Positions 45,997 through 54,008 of a stretch of 64,000 bases of DNA are shown piece by piece; position 1 is the stretch's first letter; every line of letters begins with the position of its first letter. The translations under genes and the position numbers were made by a program. Source of the DNA: Pseudarthrobacter psychrotolerans (GTDB lineage: Bacteria > Actinomycetota > Actinomycetes > Actinomycetales > Micrococcaceae); the NCBI RefSeq assembly GCF_009911795.1, contig NZ_CP047898.1, positions 4,402,001 through 4,466,000 on the forward strand, written 5' to 3'. Under the pieces are notes generated by a model. It saw only the letters and a list, made by a program, of their open reading frames with translations. It was not told the origin of the DNA and did no database searches.

Positions 45997-47181
45997 CTAC
46001 AGCTGCCGCGGATCCAGCGGCTGCGGAACGATCGGCTGGTCGTTGGCCGTCAGGTCGATGGCCAGGTCCTTGGCGAAAACCAGCCGCGTGTCCTTGTAGA
46101 TGCCCGGGTGGTTCTCGTCCAGCTCAAAGACCCGTGCACCGCGCAGGCGGTTCCGCTCGGCGCCGGCGAGCCCGTACGCGCCGAATCCGGTTCCTGGCGC
46201 GTAGCCGAGCTGCACGCCGTAGTAGTTGCCCGCGTACGTGTTGACGTGGTCGTGGCCTACAAAGTAGCCCAGGACGTCCCCGCGCTCCAGGAAGGCGCTG
46301 AACAGGCCGGAGTTGATGGGACCGGGGCACTCGTCCTCGTTCCGTTCGCCGACGATGTTGTACTTCGGGACGGCCCGGGCGTGGTCCGCTTCTGTCCGCG
46401 AGTCGAGGCTGGAAAACCACATGTTGCGGTGCTCGTGGAGCGCGATGTGGCCCCACATGAGGGAGGGGACCTTCTTGCCGTATTTTTGCTCGGTGGCGAT
46501 GGACAGGTTGCGGTACCAGGTGACCTGGTCCATCCGTACCCAGTCCCAGTGGGGGTAGCCTTCGAAGTCCTGTCCGTTGATGGCATCCGGGGCGTACCGG
46601 CCGGTGTCGATGAGCCAGAGTCCGAACGCCGGTGCCTTGGACTTGGCTGACTGCACCAGGAGCAGCGAATTGGACGTACCGGTGAGGCCCGGCGTGGAGT
46701 CACTGTTCATATTGAACTCGTAGGTCTGCAGGAACTGCAGCATTTTGGCCTCGGTCATGCCGGTCCGCGCCACTGAATCCTCGTCGTGGTTGCCGAACGT
46801 GACAGCCCACGGGATCTGCCGGCGCTCCATGGGCTGGACCACATGGTTGAGCGCCTGTTTGACCTCCAGCTCAGAGTCGCAGCCGCCGTTGATCACGTCC
46901 CCGTTGATCACCACGAAGTCCGGCTTCTCCGCGTCCAGGGTCATGTCCATCAGTTCGATGGTGCGGCGGTCAGTCTGCTCGTCGTCCTGGGTGTCGTTGA
47001 ACTGGACCACTTTGAATCGGCCGTCGGTCCGGAAAGCGAGGGTGGGCTTGGGTGCCTTCGGCCCCGGGGCCGCGCTGCTTCCGGCCGCTGCGGCCACTGT
47101 GAGTCCCAGCGCGCCAAGCGTTCCGGCGGCAGCCAGCGCGGCCCTCCGGCTGAGGTTGTGCTGGTGGAGTCCGGTGGTCAT
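45997..47181 (-). CDS. Tat-exported calcineurin-like metallophosphoesterase
   Basis: This secreted metal-dependent phosphoesterase has 394 residues. The N-terminus has a twin-arginine signal (SRRAALAAAGTLGALGLTVAAAAG). Metal motifs are QFNDTQ, GDVINGG, GNHDE, a WGHIALHEH His and GHDHVN. The first motif reads D-T-Q where many calcineurin-like enzymes have D-x-H. The overall layout resembles the Dcr2/purple acid phosphatase-like group. The start at 47181 has GAGGAAACC upstream. A phosphate-scavenging role is plausible but not shown. Confidence 0.87.
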   Translation of the reverse strand: MTTGLHQHNLSRRAALAAAGTLGALGLTVAAAAGSSAAPGPKAPKPTLAFRTDGRFKVVQFNDTQDDEQTDRRTIELMDMTLDAEKPDFVVINGDVINGGCDSELEVKQALNHVVQPMERRQIPWAVTFGNHDEDSVARTGMTEAKMLQFLQTYEFNMNSDSTPGLTGTSNSLLLVQSAKSKAPAFGLWLIDTGRYAPDAINGQDFEGYPHWDWVRMDQVTWYRNLSIATEQKYGKKVPSLMWGHIALHEHRNMWFSSLDSRTEADHARAVPKYNIVGERNEDECPGPINSGLFSAFLERGDVLGYFVGHDHVNTYAGNYYGVQLGYAPGTGFGAYGLAGAERNRLRGARVFELDENHPGIYKDTRLVFAKDLAIDLTANDQPIVPQPLDPRQL

Positions 47182-47325
47182 GGTTTCCTCTTTCACTGGT
47201 GCGGCCGTGCGTCCGGCCGTCGACCCTGTGACAGTAGGCAAGCCAGGTTTCGGGTTCTGGAACACTTGGTGAACGCCACACGCGGGACTGAATGATTGCC
47301 GGTCAAATCCGCCTATGATTGCGGC

Positions 47326-47793
47326 ATGTCATCTTACGAAGTCACTCGCAGCGCCCTCATTCCTGCCCCTGCTGAAGACGTCTTTCCGCTGGTCAACAGC
47401 TTTCTCGAGTGGACCAAATGGTCGCCTTGGGAGAACGTGGACCCGGAATTGAACCGCTCGTATTCGGGCAGCGACGCCGGTGTGGGGGCCAAGTATGCCT
47501 GGAGCGGCAACCGCAAGGCAGGCAGCGGCACTATGGAGATCGTCGAATCCGACTTTCCCGGAAGCATCAACGTGCGCCTGGAGTTCACCAAACCGTTCAA
47601 GGCTGTGAACCCGACCACGTTTACGTTCACACCGGCCGACGGCGGCACTCAGGTGACGTGGCGGATGACTGGAGAGAACAAGGGACTCGCGAAGATTTTC
47701 GCCATGGTTGTGAACATGGACAAGATGGTGGGAGGCGACTTCGAGCGCGGGCTCGCTGCCCTCTCGGCCGCAGCGACTGCCAACAAAGCCTGA
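47326..47793 (+). CDS. SRPBCC (polyketide cyclase-like) family protein
   Basis: This 155-residue START/Bet v1-like helix-grip protein begins MSSYEVTRSALIPAPAEDVFPLVNSF and has WTKWSPWENVDP, the family pattern. Such proteins bind hydrophobic ligands in the cytoplasm. The start at 47326 fits the domain start; an earlier start at 47296 is unneeded. It stands between the phosphoesterase and DinB-like genes and shows no clear operon. Confidence 0.88.
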   Translation: MSSYEVTRSALIPAPAEDVFPLVNSFLEWTKWSPWENVDPELNRSYSGSDAGVGAKYAWSGNRKAGSGTMEIVESDFPGSINVRLEFTKPFKAVNPTTFTFTPADGGTQVTWRMTGENKGLAKIFAMVVNMDKMVGGDFERGLAALSAAATANKA

Positions 47794-47829
47794 CTTCGGC
47801 ACGGTGACGGCCGCTCGATGCCTCAGGCG

Positions 47830-48327
47830 TCAGCCGTTGAGGATCTGTTCACGAAGAATGTCTGCGTGACCGCAGTGCTGGGCGAGCTCACGCAGCACGT
47901 GCAGGTATACCCAATGCAGGGGGAGCGGGCCGCGGCGGTTGCCGCGGAGCAGGTCGTCGAGATCCAACAACGACGTCGCCTGGCGCGATGCCTCGCAAGC
48001 CTCGCGGTGGGCCTGCCGGACGCTGGCGATGGTGTCCTGGTCCGTGAGGATGAACGTCTCGTCCGGCGTGGCCGGGATGCCGATTTCGATGCGCGACCGG
48101 CACGTGATGGCCTCGTCGAACCAGACTTTCTCCACAAAGGCCGCGTGCTTCACGAGGCCCAGCAGGGTGGTGCGGGATGCCACCAGCGAGCGGCGCGCCT
48201 GCTCCTGGGTTAGGCCGTCCAGGCAGGCGTCGAGCATGTTCCGGTGGTCATCTATGAAGGCCTCGAACTGGGCGCGCGCGGGCTGGTGGACGGCGTTCTC
48301 GGCGAACGCGGCTGAGGGAGCAGGCAT
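47830..48327 (-). CDS. DinB-like (DUF664) four-helix protein
   Basis: The 165-residue product has the DinB/YfiT metal-binding pattern: KHAAFVEKVWF and the terminal HVLRELAQHCGHADILRE with three metal-ligand His. Many actinobacterial members are mycothiol-dependent transferases. The start at 48327 begins at MPAPSAAF; the open frame reaches 48408 without support. Convergent with the SRPBCC gene, 36 bases apart. Confidence 0.85.
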   Translation of the reverse strand: MPAPSAAFAENAVHQPARAQFEAFIDDHRNMLDACLDGLTQEQARRSLVASRTTLLGLVKHAAFVEKVWFDEAITCRSRIEIGIPATPDETFILTDQDTIASVRQAHREACEASRQATSLLDLDDLLRGNRRGPLPLHWVYLHVLRELAQHCGHADILREQILNG

Positions 48328-48442
48328 CCCCGAAGTATTGCAAGGCCAGGGCCTCCGCGGCAATGCGCGGCTCGCGTTGGGGAGGACCCGACGTCGCCCG
48401 GCACCCATGGTGATCGCCGTGCCGCGCGCCTATGGTGAAGTT

Positions 48443-48766
48443 ATGTCTGACTCCTTTTCGTCCTTTGTGGACACCTTCAAAAACATCGGCGTCACCAAGG
48501 CTTATGGCCCGGCCGTCCAGGTGGGCGGGCAAGAGATCATCCCGGTTGCGCTGGTGTCCTTCGGGTTCGGGGGAGGCGGCGAAGCTGGCGACGGCGCCTC
48601 CGGCGGGGGTGGCGGCGGAATGGTGCTGCCGCTGGGTGTGTACCGGAGCGTCGGCGGCCGCGCGGCGTTCCGTCCCAACACCGTGGTCACCATGATGTGC
48701 CTGGTCCCGGTGATCCTGGCGGCCGGCGCCGCAGCGGGCCGGGCCATCCGCACTGCACGGTCCTAG
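48443..48766 (+). CDS. GerW/YtfJ-family small Gly-rich protein
   Basis: This 107-residue protein has the YtfJ pattern: QEIIPVALVSFGFGGGGEAG, then a Gly-run and MVLPLGVYRSVGGRAAFRPN, with a short hydrophobic C-terminal segment (VTMMCLVPVILAAGAAAG). YtfJ/GerW was named in spore formers, but homologues are widespread in non-sporulating actinobacteria, where the role is unclear. A strong terminator begins at its last codon. Confidence 0.8.
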   Translation: MSDSFSSFVDTFKNIGVTKAYGPAVQVGGQEIIPVALVSFGFGGGGEAGDGASGGGGGGMVLPLGVYRSVGGRAAFRPNTVVTMMCLVPVILAAGAAAGRAIRTARS

Positions 48767-48824
48767 AAAGGGAGCCCTTGCCCTCGACTGCCCGGTGGGT
48801 ACTTGAGACGCAAGGGCTCCCTTT
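48767..48824. terminator. 15-bp hairpin terminator between convergent genes
   Basis: AAAGGGAGCCCTTGC (48767-48781) is a perfect complement of 48810-48824, followed by TGTTTG. The 28-base loop is long. It serves the GerW gene and, in reverse, the small membrane gene. Confidence 0.8.
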
Positions 48825-48832
48825 TGTTTGGA

Positions 48833-49150
48833 CTAGCCGGATGCGCGGCGGTTGCGCGCCTGGCGCGCCAGCCGGATGAACCCGTAGACGAACACGGCCT
48901 CGATCAGGACCATCAGCCCGAGCAGCAGCCACTGCCCCTGGGCGATGAAGACCACGGCGCCGGTGAGGACCAGCGTGGTCCCGAGCGCCAGCGCGTACAC
49001 GGCGAAGCCGAGGGCCACTTTGGCGCTGCGCACACCCGTCCGGAAGCCAAAGCCCACCGGTTCGCCGCCCGGATAACCGGCCACACGGTCCGGCACTGCG
49101 GGTTTGAGCTTGTCGAATTCCGCCCAGGGGTCCGGGTCCTGATTGGTCAT
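48833..49150 (-). CDS. Small two-helix membrane protein
   Basis: This 105-residue protein has a hydrophilic N-terminus (MTNQDPDPWAEFDKLKPA) and two hydrophobic helices (about 45-67 and 70-90), ending in an Arg-rich tail. The start at 49150 avoids an unsupported extension. No family is recognised. Confidence 0.7.
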   Translation of the reverse strand: MTNQDPDPWAEFDKLKPAVPDRVAGYPGGEPVGFGFRTGVRSAKVALGFAVYALALGTTLVLTGAVVFIAQGQWLLLGLMVLIEAVFVYGFIRLARQARNRRASG

Positions 49151-49187
49151 GCTTCCATTATCCCGCTGTTCCCGGACCACTCCCTCG

Positions 49188-49246
49188 TTGCTCTGTCACG
49201 TACAGCTGCTAAACAGCGGTTTTGGGGACCGTAAGTGGCAGAGCAA
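49188..49246. repeat. Palindromic intergenic repeat, copy A
   Basis: The arms 49188-49203 and 49231-49246 match at 14 of 16 positions. Between them lies GCTAAAC. A related element is at 51092-51148, with the same TGCTCT(A/G)TCACGT arm and the same GCTAAAC core. Confidence 0.75.
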
Positions 49247-49279
49247 GCCGGGGGAGGGGTGCCGACGTCTTGCGTAATG

Positions 49280-49297
49280 CGTTAGTGAGCACTAACG
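49280..49297. promoter_or_regulatory. Palindromic ArsR-type operator
   Basis: CGTTAGTG and CACTAACG are perfect complements separated by AG. It covers the region just before the likely GTG start and should be the autoregulatory site of the ArsR gene. It is noticeably AT-richer than its surroundings. Confidence 0.65.
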
Positions 49298-49305
49298 TAT
49301 CAAGG

Positions 49306-49635
49306 GTGCCTGACCTTCTCGAAACTGCCGCGGAACCGAACAGGCGCCGCCTGCTCCAACTGCTGGCCCGCGGTGAGCAGTCCGTCACTGAACTGGCGGC
49401 TAACTTTGCCGTCAGCCGGTCCGCGATCTCCCAGCACCTGCTGTTGCTGGCCGGCGTCGGACTGGTGCGTGCCAGGAAGGATGGCCGAAACCGCTACTAC
49501 AGTCTCGACGCCCGGGGAATGCGGAGCCTCAGGGAATCCCTGGACACTTTCTGGACCGACGAACTGGATTCACTGGTGGCCGAGGCCACCGCCCTGCAGC
49601 ATCCAAACCTCAAGGAGAACCCTGATGAGCATTGA
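49306..49635 (+). CDS. ArsR-family transcriptional regulator
   Basis: This winged-helix repressor has 109 residues: RRRLLQLLARGEQSVTELAANFAVSRSAISQHLLLLAGVGLVRARKDGRNRYYSL. No metal-binding cysteines are visible, so it probably belongs to the SRPBCC-linked (non-metal) ArsR group. The GTG at 49306 lies only 8 bases after the palindromic operator; upstream GTGs in frame exist. The SRPBCC gene begins 11 bases before its stop, so they form an operon. Confidence 0.9.
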   Translation: MPDLLETAAEPNRRRLLQLLARGEQSVTELAANFAVSRSAISQHLLLLAGVGLVRARKDGRNRYYSLDARGMRSLRESLDTFWTDELDSLVAEATALQHPNLKENPDEH

Positions 49636-50602
49636 CAAAACCGTCTTCATTCCAGTCGACCCGGACGCTGCTTTTGCCCTCATTACCCGGCCGGAACGGC
49701 TGAGGCGCTGGCAGACCGTCGCAGCACGCGTCGACCTGCGCGTGGGTGGCGAGTACCGCTGGACCATCACGCCGGGGCATTCCGCTGCGGGCACGTTCAC
49801 GGAAATCGAACCTGGCAAGCGCGTCGTTTTCACGTGGGACTGGGAGGGGTCCACGGCCCCTGCCGCCGATGCCTCCACGGTCACCATCACACTGGACAGC
49901 GTCGAGGGCGGGACCAACGTCCGGCTCGTCCACGAGGGCCTCAGCCCGGAACAGGCCCTCGGCCACACCGAGGGATGGAACCACTACTTCGAACGCCTGG
50001 CCACACTGGCCACTACGGACGACGCCGGCGCGGACGATTGGGCGGCGGCTCCGGATCCGATCAATGAACTCATCAGCGCTGAGGCCACGCTCGCGATCGT
50101 CCAGCGTGTCCTGCGGACCCTGACACATGCCGACGCGGACAAGCCGACGCCGTGCGAGGACTTCACAGTTGCCGGGCTCGTGGAACACCTCGTGGGCTCC
50201 ATCACCGGAATCGGTAAGGCCCTGGGCGTCGCCGTCGTCGACCAGCCGGAGGCTGCGCCGGAAGTCCGCGTGGCCGATGCCGCCCAGCCCACCCTGGAAG
50301 CGTTCCAGGCCCGCGGCCTGGAGGGAACCATCGACATGGGTTTTGCGGAACTGCCGGCCACCACAGTGGCCAACATCCTGAACCTGGAATTCCTGGTCCA
50401 CGCCTGGGACTTCGCAACGGCAACGGGCCAGGACCTGGACGTTTCGCCGGTGCTGTCCGACTACGTGCTGGGCCTGGCACAAAACACCATCAGCCCGCAG
50501 ATGCGCGGGAAGAGCTTCGCCGACGAAACGCTGGTGGAAGAATCCGCGGCAAGCATGGACCGGCTGGTGGCGTTCACCGGCCGCCAGGTCGCGGCCAACT
50601 GA
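49625..50602 (+). CDS. SRPBCC (AHSA1-like) plus TIGR03086-like two-domain protein
   Basis: This 325-residue protein joins an AHSA1-type SRPBCC domain (residues about 1-135: DKTVFIPVDPDAAFALITRPERLRRW, then VTITLDSVEGGTNVRLVHEGL) to a TIGR03086/DinB-like helical domain (about 145-325: TPCEDFTVAGLVEHLVGSITG, FLVHAWDFATATGQ). It overlaps the ArsR gene and is regulated with it. The reaction is unknown. In many actinobacteria ArsR-SRPBCC pairs respond to small lipophilic compounds. Confidence 0.88.
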   Translation: MSIDKTVFIPVDPDAAFALITRPERLRRWQTVAARVDLRVGGEYRWTITPGHSAAGTFTEIEPGKRVVFTWDWEGSTAPAADASTVTITLDSVEGGTNVRLVHEGLSPEQALGHTEGWNHYFERLATLATTDDAGADDWAAAPDPINELISAEATLAIVQRVLRTLTHADADKPTPCEDFTVAGLVEHLVGSITGIGKALGVAVVDQPEAAPEVRVADAAQPTLEAFQARGLEGTIDMGFAELPATTVANILNLEFLVHAWDFATATGQDLDVSPVLSDYVLGLAQNTISPQMRGKSFADETLVEESAASMDRLVAFTGRQVAAN

Positions 50603-50618
50603 TCGCCGAGGGGTAGCC

Positions 50619-51053
50619 ATCGCACACGCAGAAAACGAAACCACCATCAGCCGGGCGCCGGAAGACGTCTACGCTTTCCTGGCGGACGGGCTGAACAACC
50701 AGGCCTGGCGTTCCGGGATCCAGGCCATCGCCCTGAAAAGCGGTGCGGCCGGAGCGCTGGGTGCCGTCTACAGCCAGACCCTGTCAGGTCCGGGCGGACG
50801 GCCCATCGACGGCGACTACGAGATCACCGCCGCCGAACCGGGAAGGCTGCTGGCCTTCAAGGTGGTGGCCGGCCCTGCCCGGCCTACCGGGGAGTACCAT
50901 CTCAGCGAAGTTTCCGGCGGGACCAAGGTCAGGTTCACCCTGGACCTGCAGCCCAAAGGCCTCATGAAGCTCATGGGCCCGGTGATCACCCGCACCATGG
51001 AAGCCGAAGTGGCGCAGCTGGCGACGCTCAAAACGGTCCTCGAAGCCGCGTAG
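50619..51053 (+). CDS. SRPBCC-family protein with apparent ATC start codon
   Basis: The 144-residue frame encodes a complete SRPBCC domain (ETTISRAPEDVYAFLADGLNNQAWR at its beginning, GPVITRTMEAEVAQLATLKTVL at its end). No ATG, GTG or TTG lies between the upstream gene and the domain. The first possible start with a good ribosome site (GAGGGG, 5 bases before) is ATC at 50619, aligned with the expected Met-Ala-His. ATC starts are very rare, so ATG may have mutated to ATC, or one base may be misread. It is the third gene of the ArsR operon. Confidence 0.7.
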   Translation: MAHAENETTISRAPEDVYAFLADGLNNQAWRSGIQAIALKSGAAGALGAVYSQTLSGPGGRPIDGDYEITAAEPGRLLAFKVVAGPARPTGEYHLSEVSGGTKVRFTLDLQPKGLMKLMGPVITRTMEAEVAQLATLKTVLEAA

Positions 51054-51091
51054 GCAACGGGGAGCGCGCCGCAGCCGCCTAATCCCAGGTT

Positions 51092-51148
51092 TGCTCTATC
51101 ACGTTTGGTCGCTAAACCAAGGGGTTGGGGACCAAAAGTGATAGATCA
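51092..51148. repeat. Palindromic intergenic repeat, copy B
   Basis: The arms 51092-51110 and 51130-51148 match at 17 of 19 positions, and the core contains GCTAAAC like copy A. This copy lies over the 3' end of the YbdK-like gene and supplies its last codons and stop. Confidence 0.75.
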
Positions 51149-52268
51149 TCCGGGGTGCTCGGCTCGTAGAAAGCCGGCTCCTGGTGGGTAATGACGACGG
51201 CGTCGCTCACCACGTCAGCCAGCCTGCCGTGGCGCGCGTAGGCCTGCCGCTGCAGCCTGGCGCCGGTTCCGTTGCTGAAGATCCGGTGCAGGGATGCCTC
51301 GACATAGGCCTCATCGCCCGCCTCGACCAGGGCGTCGCGGACATGGTTATGGAGCGCGGCGATGACATTGCGGGCGGACTCAGGCTTGTGGGTCAGCGGG
51401 TTCAGCAGCTCGCCCTGGATTCCCCACCGGCTGGCCAGCCAGGACCCCTGGCGCAGGATGATGGCCGAAACCATGTCCGGCGCCTGGCCTGATTTCCATT
51501 CCCGGGCGGCGGTCTCCACCAGACCCCGCACCAGGGCGGCGATCAGGACGGTGTCGCGGGGATCGAGGCAAACATCGGACACCCGGATCTCCACGGTGGG
51601 GTGGCGGGCGGAGAGGCGGGCGTCGAAATCAGGGTTGTTGACTACTCCCGTGGCGGCCAGGTCCGCTACCCGCTGGTGGTACGCCTGGGCCGAGCCGAAG
51701 ATTTCCGTCGGGCCGGCGGAGGACCACCGGTTCCAGGCCTGGGTGCGGAAGCTGGCATAACCGCTGTCAGCGCCGTCCCAGAACGGTGAGTTTGAGGTCA
51801 ACGCCATCAGCGGCGGCAGCCAGGCCCTGATGCGGTCCAGGATCGCGACGCCTTCCTCGTCAGAGTCAACGGAGACATGGATATGGCATCCGCAGGTCAG
51901 CTGCTCGCGGGCTGTCAGAGCGAACTTTTCCAGCAGCGCGTCATAGCGGGTGTTGCTGGTGGAGTGGGGTGTCACGGCCAGCGGGGACGTGGCGAGGGCG
52001 GCTATCCTGGCGCCCGCTTTTCGGGCAAGCGAGTCCGCGAGAGCGCGGCCGGACAGGATCTCGGCGGAGAGCCCGCTCAGGGAGCTGTGCGGGTGGGTGA
52101 TCACTTCGATCTGTTCCTGGTGAAGCTCGACGGCGAGCATCGGGTGCGTGGAAAGGTCCCCGGTTCGCCGGGGTCCTGGAGACGCAGCAGGTCTGCGGCC
52201 AAGGGCAGGGGACTGCCGTTGGAGGGATCAACGATCAGGAATTCTTCTTCTACACCAAAAGTACGCAC
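51112..52268 (-). pseudogene. YbdK/EgtA-like carboxylate-amine ligase, frameshifted
   Basis: This ATP-dependent glutamate-cysteine ligase-like family member acts in thiol or small-peptide synthesis. A GTG at 52268 starts RTFGVEEEFLIVDPSNG, the family N-terminus, but that frame runs out near 52141. The bulk (ELHQEQIEVITHPH ... GCHIHVSVDS ... ARHPTVEIRVSDVC) continues in another frame from 52140. One added base near 52141 gives 1,158 bases, exactly 386 codons. The C-terminal 12 codons lie in a palindromic repeat. With the lesion as shown, the glutamate-binding N-terminus is lost. It could equally be an assembly error. Confidence 0.85.
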
Positions 52269-52607
52269 TAGCTAAGTGTGCGGCAACAAAAGCAGCCCCA
52301 GATCCACACTCGTTCCCGGCCTCCGTGGGGGCATCCGTGACGTCACCGTGCGGGCATCCGGGAGGGCCGCCTGAAACGGTTTGAAATCCCCTATATCCGC
52401 AGGTGCCCTTTCAGTTCCATAATGGCCACATAGGCTTCGGGGACCCTCGTGCCGATGATGGCTGGCGCGGCGCAGGAGAGTCCCAGGTGGCCGCTCCGGC
52501 ACTTGGCGCAAGGGGCGGCCACGCGGCACCGGACAACGATGTTCCGGATCCGCCACCGGGGGAGAGCATCGCCACCAACGCGAAAGCACGGCACAAAGGA
52601 AATCATC
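52269..52607. other. Gap without a supported gene
   Basis: This 339-base stretch lies between the YbdK-like relic and the VOC gene. A minus-strand frame ending at 52391 (CRVAAPCAKCRSGHLG...) has two CxxC-like cysteines but no homology that I recognise and no convincing start. No hairpin, repeat or promoter is clear. The sequence looks like decayed coding DNA. Confidence 0.4.
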
Positions 52608-52988
52608 ATGCTCAAGGATCGAACCATCATGGCTGTCCTCGCTGCGAAGGACATCAACAGGGCGAAGGATTTCTATCGGGACAAGCTGGGCCTGGAACCG
52701 TCCGATTCCATGGAGGACGACAGCCTGTTTTACAGCGGCGGCAACGGAACGGGTTTCCTGATCTACCAGACGGAGAATGCCGGGACGGCCAAGAACACCC
52801 AGATGGGCTGGGAAACGGACAACCTCGAAGGCGAGATGGAGGAACTGCGGGGCCGCGGCGTCGTCTTTGAAGACTACGATTTCCCCGGCCTGAAGACGGA
52901 GAACGGCGTTGCCGATAACGACTGGGGGAAGTCCGCCTGGTTCCTTGACAGCGAAGGGAACATTCTCAACATCTCCCAGCGCAAGTAG
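52608..52988 (+). CDS. VOC (glyoxalase/bleomycin-resistance) family protein
   Basis: This 126-residue metal-binding VOC fold has AVLAAKDINRAKDFYRDKLGLEP at the N-terminus and AWFLDSEGNILNISQ at the end. It may bind or modify a small molecule such as a drug or aldehyde. AAAGGAAATC precedes the ATG. A GC-rich hairpin terminator follows. Confidence 0.9.
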   Translation: MLKDRTIMAVLAAKDINRAKDFYRDKLGLEPSDSMEDDSLFYSGGNGTGFLIYQTENAGTAKNTQMGWETDNLEGEMEELRGRGVVFEDYDFPGLKTENGVADNDWGKSAWFLDSEGNILNISQRK

Positions 52989-53006
52989 CCAGCCGCGGGG
53001 CTGACT

Positions 53007-53060
53007 GGCGCACCAAGGGGCCGCACTTGCCGCGAAACCGCGTGCGGCCCTTGGCGCGCC
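53007..53060 (+). terminator. Hairpin terminator after the VOC gene
   Basis: 53007-53026 and 53042-53060 form a 19-pair stem with one mismatch and one extra G. It lies 18 bases after the VOC stop. Confidence 0.7.
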
Positions 53061-53089
53061 ACGCTCAGGAATAGACGCGCCACGTCGTC

Positions 53090-53269
53090 CGGGCAGCCAG
53101 GCACCTCTCCGTCTTCCCGTTTTCCCCGGCGGTGATTGACGCCGTCGCCGGCCGGCTTGAAGGGTACTCCGTGTCCAAGGGGACCATCCGGTTCACGCCG
53201 GAGCACCCCCTCCCCGACGACGTGCTGGAGGATATCGTCCGGCTGCGCCGTGCAGAAATCCTCAAGTAG
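53090..53269 (+). pseudogene. C-terminal relic of a DUF1801-family gene
   Basis: The frame reads HLSVFPFSPAVIDAVAG..., then SKGTIRFTPEHPLPDD and ends AEILK before TAG at 53267. That is the C-terminal half of DUF1801 proteins (iron-chaperone or YdhG type). No start or N-terminal half is found upstream, where the VOC terminator stands, so the gene was cut. An in-frame GTG at 53132 would make only 45 codons. Confidence 0.6.
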
Positions 53270-53302
53270 GGCCTGAATCGCCCGGTGTTCCTACTGAGCC
53301 GC

Positions 53303-53884
53303 TCAGATCGCCTGATACGTCGCGATCACGACGCCGGTAGTTGTGGTCACGCTGTTGGCGAGCCGGAGCTCTGACGAAGGGCCACCGTCCGGGAACAGGC
53401 GGCGACCCGCACCGAGAACCAGCGGGTAGATGAGGAGCACGTATTCGTCGATGAGGTTCCTGGTTCTCAGCGACTGGATCAGCTCGCCGCTGCCCAGGAT
53501 AGCGATGTCCGGCCCTGGCTCCTCCTTGAGAGCGGCCACGGCGTCCGCCGCATCGCCTTGGAGCAGCGTTGAGTTCTTCCAGGGCAGGGGTTCGGTCAGC
53601 GTCCTTGAGGCGACGTATTTCCGGATGTTGTCCAGGACCTCGGTGAAAGGGTTGTCCTTTTGGTGCGGCCAGTAGCCGGCGAAGTCCTCGTAGGTTCGCC
53701 GCCCCAGCAAAAGGGCACCTGTTTGCGCCATTCCCTCGCCCATCACCCGTCCCATGACGGGGTCGTTGTAGCGCAATGCCCAGCCGCCACGCTGGAACCC
53801 TCCGCGGGTGTCCTCGTCGGGACGGCCCGGCGCCTGCATGACACCGTCCAGCGACAGGTTAATAGTGACGCTTACTTTTCTCAT
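53303..53884 (-). CDS. Dihydrofolate reductase-family (RibD C-terminal) protein
   Basis: This 193-residue NADPH-dependent reductase of the RibD/DHFR-like family begins RKVSVTINLSLDGVMQAPG and shows LLGRRTYEDFAGYWP and IAILGSGELIQSL. Members reduce pyrimidine-type substrates, but most are uncharacterised. The start at 53884 is set by AAGGAAACCGCC upstream. It diverges from the mycothiol-transferase-like gene. Confidence 0.9.
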   Translation of the reverse strand: MRKVSVTINLSLDGVMQAPGRPDEDTRGGFQRGGWALRYNDPVMGRVMGEGMAQTGALLLGRRTYEDFAGYWPHQKDNPFTEVLDNIRKYVASRTLTEPLPWKNSTLLQGDAADAVAALKEEPGPDIAILGSGELIQSLRTRNLIDEYVLLIYPLVLGAGRRLFPDGGPSSELRLANSVTTTTGVVIATYQAI

Positions 53885-54008
53885 GGCGGTTTCCTTGAAG
53901 CACCCCAGCAAGGATGGGTAAGGGTTCAATTATCGCGCGCTATCCGGCGGTGGGGCGAGCGTGCAAGCATGGGGCTCAGTGAAAAAATGGCACGTTGAGG
54001 AGGACCTG

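Noticed and set aside
52391..52657. Minus-strand frame with a CAKC-like cysteine pair
   Set aside because: No homology, no good start, and part of it overlaps the start of the VOC gene. It could be decayed DNA, but there is not enough to call it a gene.
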